Source: Snuella sedimenti (GTDB lineage Bacteria > Bacteroidota > Bacteroidia > Flavobacteriales > Flavobacteriaceae). Taken from it: 64,000 bases of DNA. The number at the start of each line of letters is the position of its first letter. The stretch's first letter is position 1. The translations under genes and the position numbers were made by a program. Under the pieces are notes generated by a model. It was not told the DNA's origin. It did no database searches and saw only the letters and a list, made by a program, of their open reading frames with translations. The stretch is taken from the NCBI RefSeq assembly GCF_016428595.1, contig NZ_JAELVQ010000007.1:144709-208708 (forward strand), written 5' to 3'. Shown in pieces: positions 9,541-19,363 of this stretch.

Positions 9541-10830
9541 TTAAGCCACATTAAAAAGAGCTATAATTCGTTCCAAAGCCATGCCTCTTGATCCTTTAAC
9601 CAAAAAGGTTGTATCATTCATTAGAGAGGGGTCAAAGTACTTTTTAAAATCTATAAACGATTTGAATTTCATAGCTTTTTTCGAATCGATTTTAGATCGA
9701 TTAAAGTTTTCCCCAATAAAAATAAGCCTATCAATATTTAATGAAGTAGCCAGGTCTATAATTCTTTGGTGTTCTGTTGCTGCACCAGCACCAAGTTCGA
9801 ACATGTCTCCTAAAATAGCTGTTTTGCTTCCAGATTGCTTTTCCAAATTAAGCAGGGCAGCTTGCATACTGGTAGGATTGGCATTGTAGGCATCGAGAAT
9901 TATTTGGTTGGTGCCCTTAAGGATAATTTGTGACCTATTGTTGGTAGGGGTGTAGTTTTCTATAGCCGTTTTAATGGATGTATCATCTACTTTAAAATAA
10001 TTCCCAATTGCTATAGCAGCAGCTATGTTGTTAAAATTGTAATCGCCAATGAGCTGACTGTGGATTTCCTTATTGTTATAAAGACACTTAACATACGGCA
10101 GAGCACTTATAAAGTCAATTTTAATATTAGAGGACGAATGAGTATTCCCAAACGAAAAGGTATTTGCTTTTATGGTTCTTTTAATTTGAATAGAATCATT
10201 GGCATTTATAAATATGGTCTTGTTGTTTTTAATTAAGTGGCTATACATTTCACTTTTTCCTAAAATAACACCCTCAACACTTCCGAAACCTTCTAAATGG
10301 GCTTTTCCAAAATTGGTAATATAACCATAATCCGGTTTTGCGATAGTGCATAAAAATGCAATTTCCTTTAAATGGTTGGCGCCCATTTCTACAATACCTA
10401 TTTCTGTGTTTTTGTCCATCGATAAGAGTGTTAAAGGGACACCAATATGGTTGTTTAAATTTCCAAGGGTTGCAGAAGTATTATATTTTCTGGATAAAAC
10501 GGCATTTATCAATTCTTTGGTCGTGGTTTTTCCATTGCTTCCAGTAAGTGCTATAATGGGAATATTTAAATACGTTCTGTGAAAAGTAGCTAAGGCTTGT
10601 AGTGTTTCAAGAACGTCTTTAACTAAGATTGTTTGGGGAGAGGTATTATACGTCTTGTCATCTATAATAGCATAAGCAGCACCATTTTTAATGGCTGATT
10701 CTGCATAAGCATTACCATTAAAATTAGGGCCTTTAAGAGCAAAGAACATAGCATTTTTAACAATCGTCCTTGTGTCTGTACATGCCGAATGGCATTGAAG
10801 AAAAAGCTGGTGTATCTTATCTATTTTCAA
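9541..10830 (-). CDS. murF: UDP-N-acetylmuramoyl-tripeptide--D-Ala-D-Ala ligase
   Basis: A 429-aa Mur ligase that adds D-Ala-D-Ala to the UDP-MurNAc-tripeptide, the last cytoplasmic step of the peptidoglycan precursor. It shows the ATP-binding GSNGKTTTKELI (about residues 107-118), the EMGANHLKEI motif, the NFGKAHLEGFG motif and DAYNANPTSM, in the order usual for MurF. Length is normal. It lies downstream of gldJ on the same strand, but a terminator separates them. Confidence 0.95.
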   Translation of the reverse strand: MKIDKIHQLFLQCHSACTDTRTIVKNAMFFALKGPNFNGNAYAESAIKNGAAYAIIDDKTYNTSPQTILVKDVLETLQALATFHRTYLNIPIIALTGSNGKTTTKELINAVLSRKYNTSATLGNLNNHIGVPLTLLSMDKNTEIGIVEMGANHLKEIAFLCTIAKPDYGYITNFGKAHLEGFGSVEGVILGKSEMYSHLIKNNKTIFINANDSIQIKRTIKANTFSFGNTHSSSNIKIDFISALPYVKCLYNNKEIHSQLIGDYNFNNIAAAIAIGNYFKVDDTSIKTAIENYTPTNNRSQIILKGTNQIILDAYNANPTSMQAALLNLEKQSGSKTAILGDMFELGAGAATEHQRIIDLATSLNIDRLIFIGENFNRSKIDSKKAMKFKSFIDFKKYFDPSLMNDTTFLVKGSRGMALERIIALFNVA

Positions 10831-10868
10831 GTCTGAATAATCTAAATATTTGAAAAATAAAAATATTA

Positions 10869-10901
10869 AAAAAGTCCCAACTTGTGTCAGGACTTTTTTT
10901 A
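10869..10901 (-). terminator. Terminator of gldJ
   Basis: Arms AAAAAAGTCC and GGACTTTTTT enclose a 12-base loop, just downstream of the gldJ stop on the minus strand. It separates gldJ from murF. Confidence 0.85.
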
Positions 10902-10922
10902 TGTTATAAACAAAACTGTTAT

Positions 10923-12605
10923 TTAGTTTTTAGTTTTGTGCTTTCTTTTGGTTTTGGAGCCTACTCTAGACATAGCACATCTAAAACCAATATAATCTGT
11001 AGCCATATCTTCAGGGTAGTAACGTCTTTGTGCAGGATCTAACCAGTACTCTCGGTCTTTCCATGAACCTCCTTTGTATACTCTTACTTTATCGTTAATT
11101 AAAGAAGTTCTGGAGCTGCTTTTATCGTATTCCCGTATTAAGTTTCCTAATGAATCCCTTTCAACGCGATGTTGTGGAGAGTTATACATTTTTCTGGTTT
11201 CAGTTTCTGTATTACGTTCTTCTTCCTCATTAAAGCTTTCAAAATACCTAGAAGATCTTTTGTCTCCATCTCTAAAGTTTATTTCGTTGCTTCTGTCGAA
11301 ATTGGTTCTCAAGTATGTTTCGTTTTCATCTACAGGAACTTGTAAAATTTCTCCCGGTAGATTTCTTGCTACTAATCTACCAGTAGATAAAGTGTCATAA
11401 ACAATATCTTCTGTAGTAACCACTTTAACAGTACCATCTTCATCAATGGCGTTTTTAGTGTAAATGTTACCACGGTAGTAGTTAAAATCGTTAAATTCAT
11501 CATCAACAATGGGTCTGTAAACATCGGCAACCCATTCAGCCACATTACCGGCCATATCGTATAAACCATAATCGTTAGGATCGTACGATTTTACTTCGTT
11601 AGTAATGTCGGCGCCATCGTCGGACCATCCAGCTATTCCGCCGTAATCTCCTTTTCCTTGTTTAAAGTTAGCTAATTGGTCGCCACGAACACGTCGTTTT
11701 CCAGCACGTGTATATTTACCGTCCCAGGGGTATTTTTTACGTCCGCGATACACATTGTAGCTTCGTATTTCACTCAAACCTAAGGCGGCATATTCCCATT
11801 CTGCTTCAGTGGGAAGCCTATATTTTAGAGGAATGACTCCAGTTTCTCTTTTTGCGTAAATGTTAACAGGGTTGCCATCTGCATCTACTTGGGCATTTCT
11901 ATTTCTACCTCCCTCTGGATTAATAACCTCTTCGTTTCCTCCATAGGTTAGTGTTGGGGCATTAATGTAAGTATCGATATTAAAAGTAGCATCGGCAGAT
12001 ACATCGGTAAGATGAGATCCTCTTTTAGTGTAACCTTCCTTTTGTAAGGCCATTTCCCCTACACGGTCTGAGCGCCAGTTGGCGAACTCAACAGCTTGTA
12101 TCCAACTTACCCCTACAACAGGATATTCGGCATAACCCGGATGGCGTAAGTAGTTTTCGGTCATGATTTCATTAAACCCTAAACGGTTTCTCCAAACTAA
12201 AGTGTCGGGAAGGGCACCGTTATAGATTGCTCTAAAATTCTCATCCGTTGGAGGGTAAACACGTTTAATCCAATCTAGATACTCAAGGTACATAACATTG
12301 GTAACCTCAGTTTCGTCCATATAGAATGACTGTACGTGTTGTTGGTTGGGAGTGTTGTTCCAATCGTGCATCACATCGTCATTAACACGCCCCATTGTAA
12401 AGGTTCCACCTTCTATAAAAACAAGACCCGGAGCAGTTTCCTGCTCTGAAAAACTTGTGTTGTATTGAAAGCCGCCTTCTCTGTCATTTATTTGCCATCC
12501 TGTAGCTCTTGAACTGTTTTTAGAGCTTGTTGATTTTTTACAGCTTAGAGCCGCTAAAAACAACATTAGGACCAACAGCGTCTTGATTGTTAATACTTTT
12601 TTCAT
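10923..12605 (-). CDS. gldJ: Gliding motility lipoprotein GldJ
   Basis: A 560-aa outer-membrane-associated lipoprotein needed for type IX secretion and gliding. The start MKKVLTIKT is chosen because it opens a lipoprotein signal peptide with Cys in LAALSCKK; the frame stays open upstream to 12728 but that part has no signal character. The body is a formylglycine-generating-enzyme/SUMF1-like domain (FIEGGTFTMGR, then MAGNVAEWVADVY, then YKGGSWKDREYW, ending in GFRCAMS), as known for GldJ and GldK. It is divergent from porU, the common flavobacterial arrangement. Confidence 0.95.
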   Translation of the reverse strand: MKKVLTIKTLLVLMLFLAALSCKKSTSSKNSSRATGWQINDREGGFQYNTSFSEQETAPGLVFIEGGTFTMGRVNDDVMHDWNNTPNQQHVQSFYMDETEVTNVMYLEYLDWIKRVYPPTDENFRAIYNGALPDTLVWRNRLGFNEIMTENYLRHPGYAEYPVVGVSWIQAVEFANWRSDRVGEMALQKEGYTKRGSHLTDVSADATFNIDTYINAPTLTYGGNEEVINPEGGRNRNAQVDADGNPVNIYAKRETGVIPLKYRLPTEAEWEYAALGLSEIRSYNVYRGRKKYPWDGKYTRAGKRRVRGDQLANFKQGKGDYGGIAGWSDDGADITNEVKSYDPNDYGLYDMAGNVAEWVADVYRPIVDDEFNDFNYYRGNIYTKNAIDEDGTVKVVTTEDIVYDTLSTGRLVARNLPGEILQVPVDENETYLRTNFDRSNEINFRDGDKRSSRYFESFNEEEERNTETETRKMYNSPQHRVERDSLGNLIREYDKSSSRTSLINDKVRVYKGGSWKDREYWLDPAQRRYYPEDMATDYIGFRCAMSRVGSKTKRKHKTKN

Positions 12606-12874
12606 ATCCATACGTTTAAGTAAGCTAAATATTTTTGGTGCTGCAATATAAGAATTAAACCCAAGATAGCAAGCGAATTTTTGCATTTTGACTAAAAAAA
12701 CGTGTATTTCATCCTGTTTTTGCAGCATTACGTCGATGATTTTATCGATTTTAAAGATGATTTAGTGTTCTATAAACGTACTTTTTACTAAATTATTATT
12801 GTATTTTTGATACATATTTTAAAATTGTTGCTTTTTGTTTATACAAATATGGCCTCAGAGACGTTATTTCACTA

Positions 12875-15800
12875 ATGAAGCAAAAAATATCACTTTTACT
12901 TTTTATTATTTCTTTTTCGTTGTTTTCGCAACAAAAACGGTTTGACATTGTTTGGGATGGCGTTCAAGTGATTTCTGGAGGAACCTATAAAATTAAGATC
13001 CCTGCTTTTAATCACGAAAATTTTAGTTATAGTTTTGAAGAAGGATTGCAATTTATTGCACAATGGGAAACATTACGAACTGTTAGTGAAAGTTCGGTAA
13101 CATTGAGCAATGTTGCGTACGAATATATTTCTAAACAGGATTTAAGGGATTTGGATTTGAGTAAGATTCCTAATGCGTTGAATTTTAGTTTAAAGAATTC
13201 GAACGCTAGAGATCAGCTATATGCATTTTTAGAATTGTCGCCTATTATAAAAGAGGCCAATGGCGTTTATAAAAAGGTAGTATCCTTTCAAGTAAATTAT
13301 AAAGAAGGGAATGATACGAGTCGTAATGCCTTAAGTAAGATGGCTAATTCAAAAGGAATAACGAATTCCGTTTTACGTTCGGGATCATGGTATCGATTTT
13401 ATGTCGACACAACTGGCGTTTTTAAATTATCTAAGAACTTTTTGCAGGAATTGGGGGTAAATGTTAATGCAGTTGACCCAAGAACTATTAAGATATATGG
13501 TAATGGCGGACAGATGATTCCCTATGCCAATTCAGAACCTTATCCGTTGGATATAGTCGAAAACGCTATTAAGGTCGTTGGAGAAAGTGATGGTGAATTT
13601 AACAATGCCGATTATATATTGTTTTATGCTCAAGGACCGAAAGCGTTTAATGAAGAAAGCAATACCCATATTAATTGTTATACCGATAAAACGTATTATT
13701 ACCTTAATATAAGCTCTGGTTTTGGAAAGCGTATTCAGCCACTTGTTCAACCAGCAGGTGCCATTGATATGGCAATAACAACCTTTGAAGATTATAAGTT
13801 TCATGAGGTTGATGAACATAACATTGCTTTTATGGGAAGACGTTGGTTTGGTGAACGTTTTGATATAGATAACAACAGAATATTTACGTTCGATTTTCCA
13901 GATTTAGTCGTTTCCGAACCCATACAGCTTAAAGTTTATGCCGCTTCAGCTTCTTCCACACAAAGTGCCATGCAAATTAATGTTAACGGTGTTTCAGTAG
14001 CAAACTTAACAGCGCCAGGAGCTAATCAACCTAATTTAGCAAGAGACATTTCGTTTATTGGAGATGTTAATGTAAATACATCTAAAATAGATATAAATAT
14101 TAGTTTTGATAACCTTGGAAATCCAAGTGGCTTGGGATATTTAGACTATGTGTCCATTCAGGCCAAAAGGTTATTAAAGTTTTACAATAAGCAGTTTCAG
14201 TTTAAGAATAGTGCCGTAGCTTTAACTTCGGGTATTGGACAATATACCATAAATAATACAGCACAACTTTCAGAGATTTGGGATGTAACAGATTTATATA
14301 ACGTGACTGGTCTTGAAAATACCGATGCGACTTCTAACCTTAGCTTTACAGTTCCGTTAGGAATGTTAAGAACCTATGTTGCAGTAACACCTTTAGATTA
14401 TTTTGAGCCTAAAATAGATGATAATAGATCAATTTCTAATCAAGATATAAAAGGTGCCATCTTTTTAAGTGATCAAGGCGTATTTCAAGATATAGACTAC
14501 ATTATTGTATCTCCCAATAACATGCTTAATGAAGCCGAGCGTCTGGCTCAGATAAACCGAGATCAGTACGGCTTAAATGTTAAGGTTTTGGGGCTAGATG
14601 AAATTTATAATGAGTTTAGTTCTGGAAACCAAGATATTGGAGCTATAAGAAATATGGTGAAATATGTATACGATAATGCAAGCGTACCTGAAAAACGCAT
14701 AAAATACCTGTGCTTATTTGGGGACGGGTCGTTCGATTATAAGGACAGGATTCAAAACAACACAAACATAGTGCCTTCTTGGTATGCTTACAATAGTTTC
14801 AATTTAACCAGTTCGTATGTGTCTGACGATTTTTATGGTATGATGGATGCTAATGAAGGCACCATGGCAACAAGTGATAAACTAGATATAGCAGTAGGTA
14901 GGATATTGGTAGAAACACCACAACGCGCAAAAGAAATGGTAGATAAAGTAGCATTGTATTATGCAAAGGAAGCTTTTGGTAGTTGGCGTAATAATTTCGT
15001 GGTAGTTTCTGATGATGTTGACGAAGATTGGGAAGGTGTTTTGCAAAAAACAACAGATAGTATTGGTAATGTTGTTGCTCAGGAAAAACCATTCATAAAT
15101 GTAACAAAAATTCATTCCGATGCCTTTAAGCAAGAGTCCAGTGCCGGGGGTGAAACCTATCCACAGGTCACAAAAGAATTTGTTGATGCAGTCGATAATG
15201 GTGCCTTGGTGCTAAATTATTTTGGTCATGGAGGAGAAGATGGCCTGGCCAGTGAACGTATTTTGTTAAAGCCAAATGTACAGGAGTTAAGGAATTTTTG
15301 TAAGCTTAATTGCTTTGTAACAGTAACTTGTGAATACACGAAGTTCGATAATCCATTTAGGCAAACAGCAGGAGAATTTACTTATTGGAACAAGCAAGCT
15401 GGGGCTATTGGTCTCATTACTACAACCCGGCAAGTATTTGTTAATTTTGGGATTAGATTCAATATTGTTTTAGAGGAGTATCTGTTTTCGTTTAGTAATA
15501 ATGATTCGTTTAATGATGACGAATACCCTACCATGGCCGAGGCATTACGATTGACGAAAAATGATCCTCAGATTTCAAATTCCAGTCAGAAACGATTAGT
15601 CTTTTTTATAGGCGATCCAGCCATGAAGTTGGCATTTCCAAAGCCAAACATACGACTCACAAAAATTAATGATGTTCCCATAACGCAAACTACAGATACA
15701 TTAAAGGCTTTAAGCTATGTAAAACTAGCGGGCGAAGTTACCGATGTATCCGGAAACGTATTAACAAATTATAATGGCGCACTTTCCACGACCATTTACG

Positions 15801-16756
15801 ACAAATCGATAAGCAGGGAAACATTAGCGAATGATGGAACACGATTAAATGGAACATTGGTAAAGCTTGATTTTTCAACATTGGGAGAAATTATTTTTAG
15901 AGGTCAGGCATCAGTTACCAATGGACAATTTGAGTTTGATTTTGTTGTGCCTAAGGATATTGGAGTGCCTGTTGGATTCGGTAAGGTGAGCTTTTATGCT
16001 AAAAACGAGGCTTTATTGCAAGATCAGGCCGGCGCAAGTATTAATACGGTAAAGATAGGAGGGGTAAACCAAAATGCAGCAGAAGACAATATTGGCCCGG
16101 TAATTACATTGTATATGAACGATGAAAATTTCGTGTCGGGCGGTATTACCAGTGAATCACCAACTTTATTGGCCAAATTAGAAGATGCTAATGGTATTAA
16201 TACAGCTAGTGGTATTGGTCATGATATTGTAGCTATAATCGATGGCGATGAAACCAATCCCTTTGTATTAAACGATTATTATCAAACCGAATTAGACGAT
16301 TATCAAAAGGGTGTGGTTAGCTATCCATTTAGGGATTTAGAACCCGGGCTACATACCTTAACCCTAAAAGCTTGGGACGTATATAACAATTCTTCGGTTG
16401 CTGAAATTCAGTTTGTTGTACACGATAAAGACCAAGAGTTAGTAATAAACAATGTGCTTAATTATCCTAATCCTTTTGTTAATTATACAGAATTTTGGTT
16501 TAACCACAATAGTTTAGATCCTTTAGACGTTTCTATACAAGTGTTCACCGTTTCGGGAAAGCTGGTTAGAACCCTAACCGGGCAAACAAATTCGGGACTT
16601 AAAGCAACAAGTTCCCTGTCTAGGGATGTTGTTTGGGACGGTAGGGACGATTTTGGAGATAAAATAGGAAAAGGTGTTTATATTTATAAACTTACAGTGT
16701 ATTCCAAACTATTGAACAAAAAAGTGGAAAAGATAGAGAAACTTGTAATTCTTTAA
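12875..16756 (+). CDS. porU: Type IX secretion system sortase PorU
   Basis: A 1293-aa exported C25 (gingipain-like) cysteine peptidase. PorU removes the C-terminal sorting signal of T9SS cargo at the cell surface and attaches the cargo. The signal peptide ends SLFSQ/Q. Catalytic candidates are His about 784 in YFGHGGEDG and Cys about 818 in VTVTCEYTKFD. The end (NYPNPFVNYTEFWF, then DGRDDFGDKIGKGVYIY) is a FlgD-like/CTD fold as expected for PorU. It is followed 103 bp later by porV, its partner in the attachment complex. Confidence 0.96.
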   Translation: MKQKISLLLFIISFSLFSQQKRFDIVWDGVQVISGGTYKIKIPAFNHENFSYSFEEGLQFIAQWETLRTVSESSVTLSNVAYEYISKQDLRDLDLSKIPNALNFSLKNSNARDQLYAFLELSPIIKEANGVYKKVVSFQVNYKEGNDTSRNALSKMANSKGITNSVLRSGSWYRFYVDTTGVFKLSKNFLQELGVNVNAVDPRTIKIYGNGGQMIPYANSEPYPLDIVENAIKVVGESDGEFNNADYILFYAQGPKAFNEESNTHINCYTDKTYYYLNISSGFGKRIQPLVQPAGAIDMAITTFEDYKFHEVDEHNIAFMGRRWFGERFDIDNNRIFTFDFPDLVVSEPIQLKVYAASASSTQSAMQINVNGVSVANLTAPGANQPNLARDISFIGDVNVNTSKIDINISFDNLGNPSGLGYLDYVSIQAKRLLKFYNKQFQFKNSAVALTSGIGQYTINNTAQLSEIWDVTDLYNVTGLENTDATSNLSFTVPLGMLRTYVAVTPLDYFEPKIDDNRSISNQDIKGAIFLSDQGVFQDIDYIIVSPNNMLNEAERLAQINRDQYGLNVKVLGLDEIYNEFSSGNQDIGAIRNMVKYVYDNASVPEKRIKYLCLFGDGSFDYKDRIQNNTNIVPSWYAYNSFNLTSSYVSDDFYGMMDANEGTMATSDKLDIAVGRILVETPQRAKEMVDKVALYYAKEAFGSWRNNFVVVSDDVDEDWEGVLQKTTDSIGNVVAQEKPFINVTKIHSDAFKQESSAGGETYPQVTKEFVDAVDNGALVLNYFGHGGEDGLASERILLKPNVQELRNFCKLNCFVTVTCEYTKFDNPFRQTAGEFTYWNKQAGAIGLITTTRQVFVNFGIRFNIVLEEYLFSFSNNDSFNDDEYPTMAEALRLTKNDPQISNSSQKRLVFFIGDPAMKLAFPKPNIRLTKINDVPITQTTDTLKALSYVKLAGEVTDVSGNVLTNYNGALSTTIYDKSISRETLANDGTRLNGTLVKLDFSTLGEIIFRGQASVTNGQFEFDFVVPKDIGVPVGFGKVSFYAKNEALLQDQAGASINTVKIGGVNQNAAEDNIGPVITLYMNDENFVSGGITSESPTLLAKLEDANGINTASGIGHDIVAIIDGDETNPFVLNDYYQTELDDYQKGVVSYPFRDLEPGLHTLTLKAWDVYNNSSVAEIQFVVHDKDQELVINNVLNYPNPFVNYTEFWFNHNSLDPLDVSIQVFTVSGKLVRTLTGQTNSGLKATSSLSRDVVWDGRDDFGDKIGKGVYIYKLTVYSKLLNKKVEKIEKLVIL

Positions 16757-16859
16757 AATAAGAAATGCTATTGTGCATATAATCGACAATTTTAGCAGGT
16801 TGAAGAAATAAAGAACAGGTTTTAAAATAAAAATTATATTTGTTAACTAAAATTGATTT

Positions 16860-18068
16860 ATGAAGAATAAGATCCTACTGCTATTTGTGTTTGCTTTTGT
16901 TGTGAAAATTGATGCACAAGAAACAATCATTACATCAGGAGAAGATAAAAGAGTTATAACAACAGGGATGCCCTTTGGACTGATAGCTCCAGATGCTAGA
17001 GGAGCAGGCTTGGGAGATATGGGCGTAGCGACATCGGTAGATGCCTTTTCACAGCATTGGAATCCGTCTAAATATGTGTTTTCTGAGACAAAATCGGGCT
17101 TTTCAATAAGTTATACACCCTATTTGAAAAAATTGGTAAACGATATAGGGATTGGTTATTTGACTTATTTTAATCGTTTGGACGAACGTAGTGCATTTGC
17201 AGCTAGTTTAAAATATTTTGGATTAGGTGAGATAGAATTTATTTTAAATGAAACAGATCAGCCTAATATTCAAAAACCTAATGAATTTGCATTGGATTTA
17301 TCGTATGCCCTGAGATTATCAGATCAGTTTGCTATGTCCGTAGCTATGCGGTATTTGCGATCCGATTTAAGGCTGAACTACGACAATAGCGATGCGAGTG
17401 CAGCAAATACATTTGGAGTAGATATTTCTGGGTATTACCAAAGTGAAGAAGAAGTATATAACGATTATAACGGTCGCTGGCGTATGGGGTTTGCCATTCA
17501 AAATGTAGGGCCAAAGTTTAAGTACGATGACGGAGGACAGGATAATTTTCAACCTACAAATTTGAGGTTGGGAGGCGGATTTGATTTTATTTTTGATGAT
17601 TACAATACAATTGCAGTAACCCTTGAAGTTGCAAAATTATTGGTTCCTACACCGCCAGTTATAGGGTTCGATGATTTAAATGGTGATGGACAACAGGCTA
17701 CCGATGGGAGTGAGCCTGAATATATTATCAAAGGTAAATCGCCAGATGTAAACTTTTTATCAGGTGTATTTCAGTCGTTTGGAGATGCTCCAGATGGTTT
17801 TAGTGAAGAGTTAAAAGAATTTACATGGGCACTAGGGGCAGAATATTTATACCAAGATGCCTTTGCATTTAGAGCAGGGTATTTTAATGAAAGTGAAGAA
17901 AAAGGTGCAAGAAAGTTCTTGGCTTTGGGAGCGGGATTTAAATACAATGTTGTTAATGTTGATATGTCATATTTGTTTTCAACTTCTAAAGTGCAAAGCC
18001 CTTTGGAAGGGACTTTGCGTTTCTCTTTAACCTTTAACATTGGAGCAGGAGAATATATGGAATACTAG
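16860..18068 (+). CDS. porV: Type IX secretion outer-membrane protein PorV (LptO)
   Basis: A 402-aa outer-membrane beta-barrel of the FadL-like type. PorV collects cargo at the SprA translocon and delivers it to PorU. It has a signal peptide (ending KIDAQ/E), the typical start of the mature protein (MPFGLIAPDARGAGLGDMG) and alternating aromatic strands to the C-terminus. It follows porU and ends at a strong terminator. Confidence 0.95.
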   Translation: MKNKILLLFVFAFVVKIDAQETIITSGEDKRVITTGMPFGLIAPDARGAGLGDMGVATSVDAFSQHWNPSKYVFSETKSGFSISYTPYLKKLVNDIGIGYLTYFNRLDERSAFAASLKYFGLGEIEFILNETDQPNIQKPNEFALDLSYALRLSDQFAMSVAMRYLRSDLRLNYDNSDASAANTFGVDISGYYQSEEEVYNDYNGRWRMGFAIQNVGPKFKYDDGGQDNFQPTNLRLGGGFDFIFDDYNTIAVTLEVAKLLVPTPPVIGFDDLNGDGQQATDGSEPEYIIKGKSPDVNFLSGVFQSFGDAPDGFSEELKEFTWALGAEYLYQDAFAFRAGYFNESEEKGARKFLALGAGFKYNVVNVDMSYLFSTSKVQSPLEGTLRFSLTFNIGAGEYMEY

Positions 18069-18091
18069 TATGGTTAAAATAAAAGTATAAC

Positions 18092-18120
18092 AAAAAGCCA
18101 TTGCATTGCAATGGCTTTTT
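18092..18120 (+). terminator. Terminator of the porU-porV unit
   Basis: A 13-bp perfect stem (18092-18104 with 18108-18120) on a three-base loop, A-run before and T-run after. It cuts porUV off from pdhA. Confidence 0.92.
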
Positions 18121-18299
18121 GTTTTTGTGACGATGGATTGGGCGAAAAGACGCCTTTTAGGTTGTTATTTTTGAGTTGAAATGGCAATATGTGAAATTCT
18201 TATTTTTTAGGGTTTACTTTTTGTGAAAAGCAAAAATGAACTTTCTATAACGTTATAGTTTGTAATGTTAAAGTTATAGAAGCTAATTTTTATAATATT

Positions 18300-18333
18300 C
18301 AGTTTTTCATTAATATCTAAAGTATTACTTTTG
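18300..18333 (+). promoter_or_regulatory. Candidate pdhA promoter
   Basis: TACTTTTG at 18326-18333 matches the Bacteroidota -7 box TAnnTTTG and sits about 29 bases before the pdhA start codon. The -33 region 19 bases upstream is TTT rather than TTG. A 12-base palindrome TATAACGTTATA lies about 75 bases further upstream. Confidence 0.45.
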
Positions 18334-18361
18334 TTGTTCGTTTATTTAATTAACGTTGAAA

Positions 18362-19360
18362 ATGCAAAAAATTACAAAAGAGGTTTACCTTAAATGGTAT
18401 GAAGACATGTTGTTCTGGAGAAAGTTTGAAGACAAACTTGCTGCAGTTTATATTCAACAAAAGGTTAGAGGATTTCTTCATTTATATAACGGTCAAGAAG
18501 CTATATTAGCAGGAGCGCTACACGCCATGGATTTGACCAAGGATAAAATGATAACAGCTTATAGAAACCATGTGCAACCCATAGGGATGGGAGTTGATCC
18601 CAGACGTGTTATGGCTGAGTTGTATGGTAAAGCTACCGGAACGTCTCAAGGTCTTGGAGGTTCGATGCATATTTTTTCAAAAGAACATCGTTTTTATGGT
18701 GGTCATGGTATTGTTGGTGGACAAATTCCTTTAGGAGCAGGTATTGCCTTTGGTGATAAGTACCATGGTAGTGATGCCGTAACCTTGTGTTGTTTTGGTG
18801 ATGGTGCTGCACGTCAAGGTTCGCTACATGAAACCTTTAATTTGGCTATGCTATGGAAATTACCTGTTGTCTTTGTTTGTGAGAACAATGGTTATGCGAT
18901 GGGAACCTCTGTAGAACGTACAGCAAATCATACCGAAGTTTGGAAATTAGGTAAAGGTTACGAAATGCCTTGCGGCCCTGTAGATGGTATGAACCCTATT
19001 AAAGTTGCAGAAGCGTTCGATGAAGCAATTCAACGTGCCCGTCGTGGTGAGGGGCCAACATTCCTTGAGTTGAAAACATACCGTTATAGAGGGCATTCTA
19101 TGAGTGATGCACAACATTATAGAACAAAAGCAGAAGTAGAAGAATACAAGAAAATTGATCCGATAACGCAGGTTAAGGATATTATACTTGAAAAGAAATA
19201 TGCTACTGAAGCCGATATTAAAGTAATTGACAAGCGCGTAAAGGAAAGAGTGGCTGAGTGTGAAAAGTTTGCTGAAGAATCGCCATTCCCAGACAAGAAC
19301 GTGATGTACGATGTTGTTTACGAACAAGAAGATTATCCATTCATACAACATAAATTATAA
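18362..19360 (+). CDS. pdhA: Pyruvate dehydrogenase E1 component, alpha subunit
   Basis: A 332-aa E1-alpha subunit that, with E1-beta, decarboxylates pyruvate using thiamine diphosphate. The ThDP motif runs from GDGAARQG to ENNGYAMGT, and the phosphorylation-loop-like YRYRGHSMSDAQHYR is present. I use the ATG at 18362; a TTG two codons upstream is also in frame. It is followed 3 bp later by pdhC. In several flavobacteria I recall a cytidine deaminase gene between porV and pdhA; none is present here. E1-beta must be elsewhere. Confidence 0.94.
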   Translation: MQKITKEVYLKWYEDMLFWRKFEDKLAAVYIQQKVRGFLHLYNGQEAILAGALHAMDLTKDKMITAYRNHVQPIGMGVDPRRVMAELYGKATGTSQGLGGSMHIFSKEHRFYGGHGIVGGQIPLGAGIAFGDKYHGSDAVTLCCFGDGAARQGSLHETFNLAMLWKLPVVFVCENNGYAMGTSVERTANHTEVWKLGKGYEMPCGPVDGMNPIKVAEAFDEAIQRARRGEGPTFLELKTYRYRGHSMSDAQHYRTKAEVEEYKKIDPITQVKDIILEKKYATEADIKVIDKRVKERVAECEKFAEESPFPDKNVMYDVVYEQEDYPFIQHKL

Positions 19361-19363
19361 GCT

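Noticed and set aside
12606..12728. N-terminal extension of GldJ by about 41 residues
   Set aside because: The extension would bury the lipoprotein signal peptide inside the protein; the start at 12605 gives the usual GldJ length.
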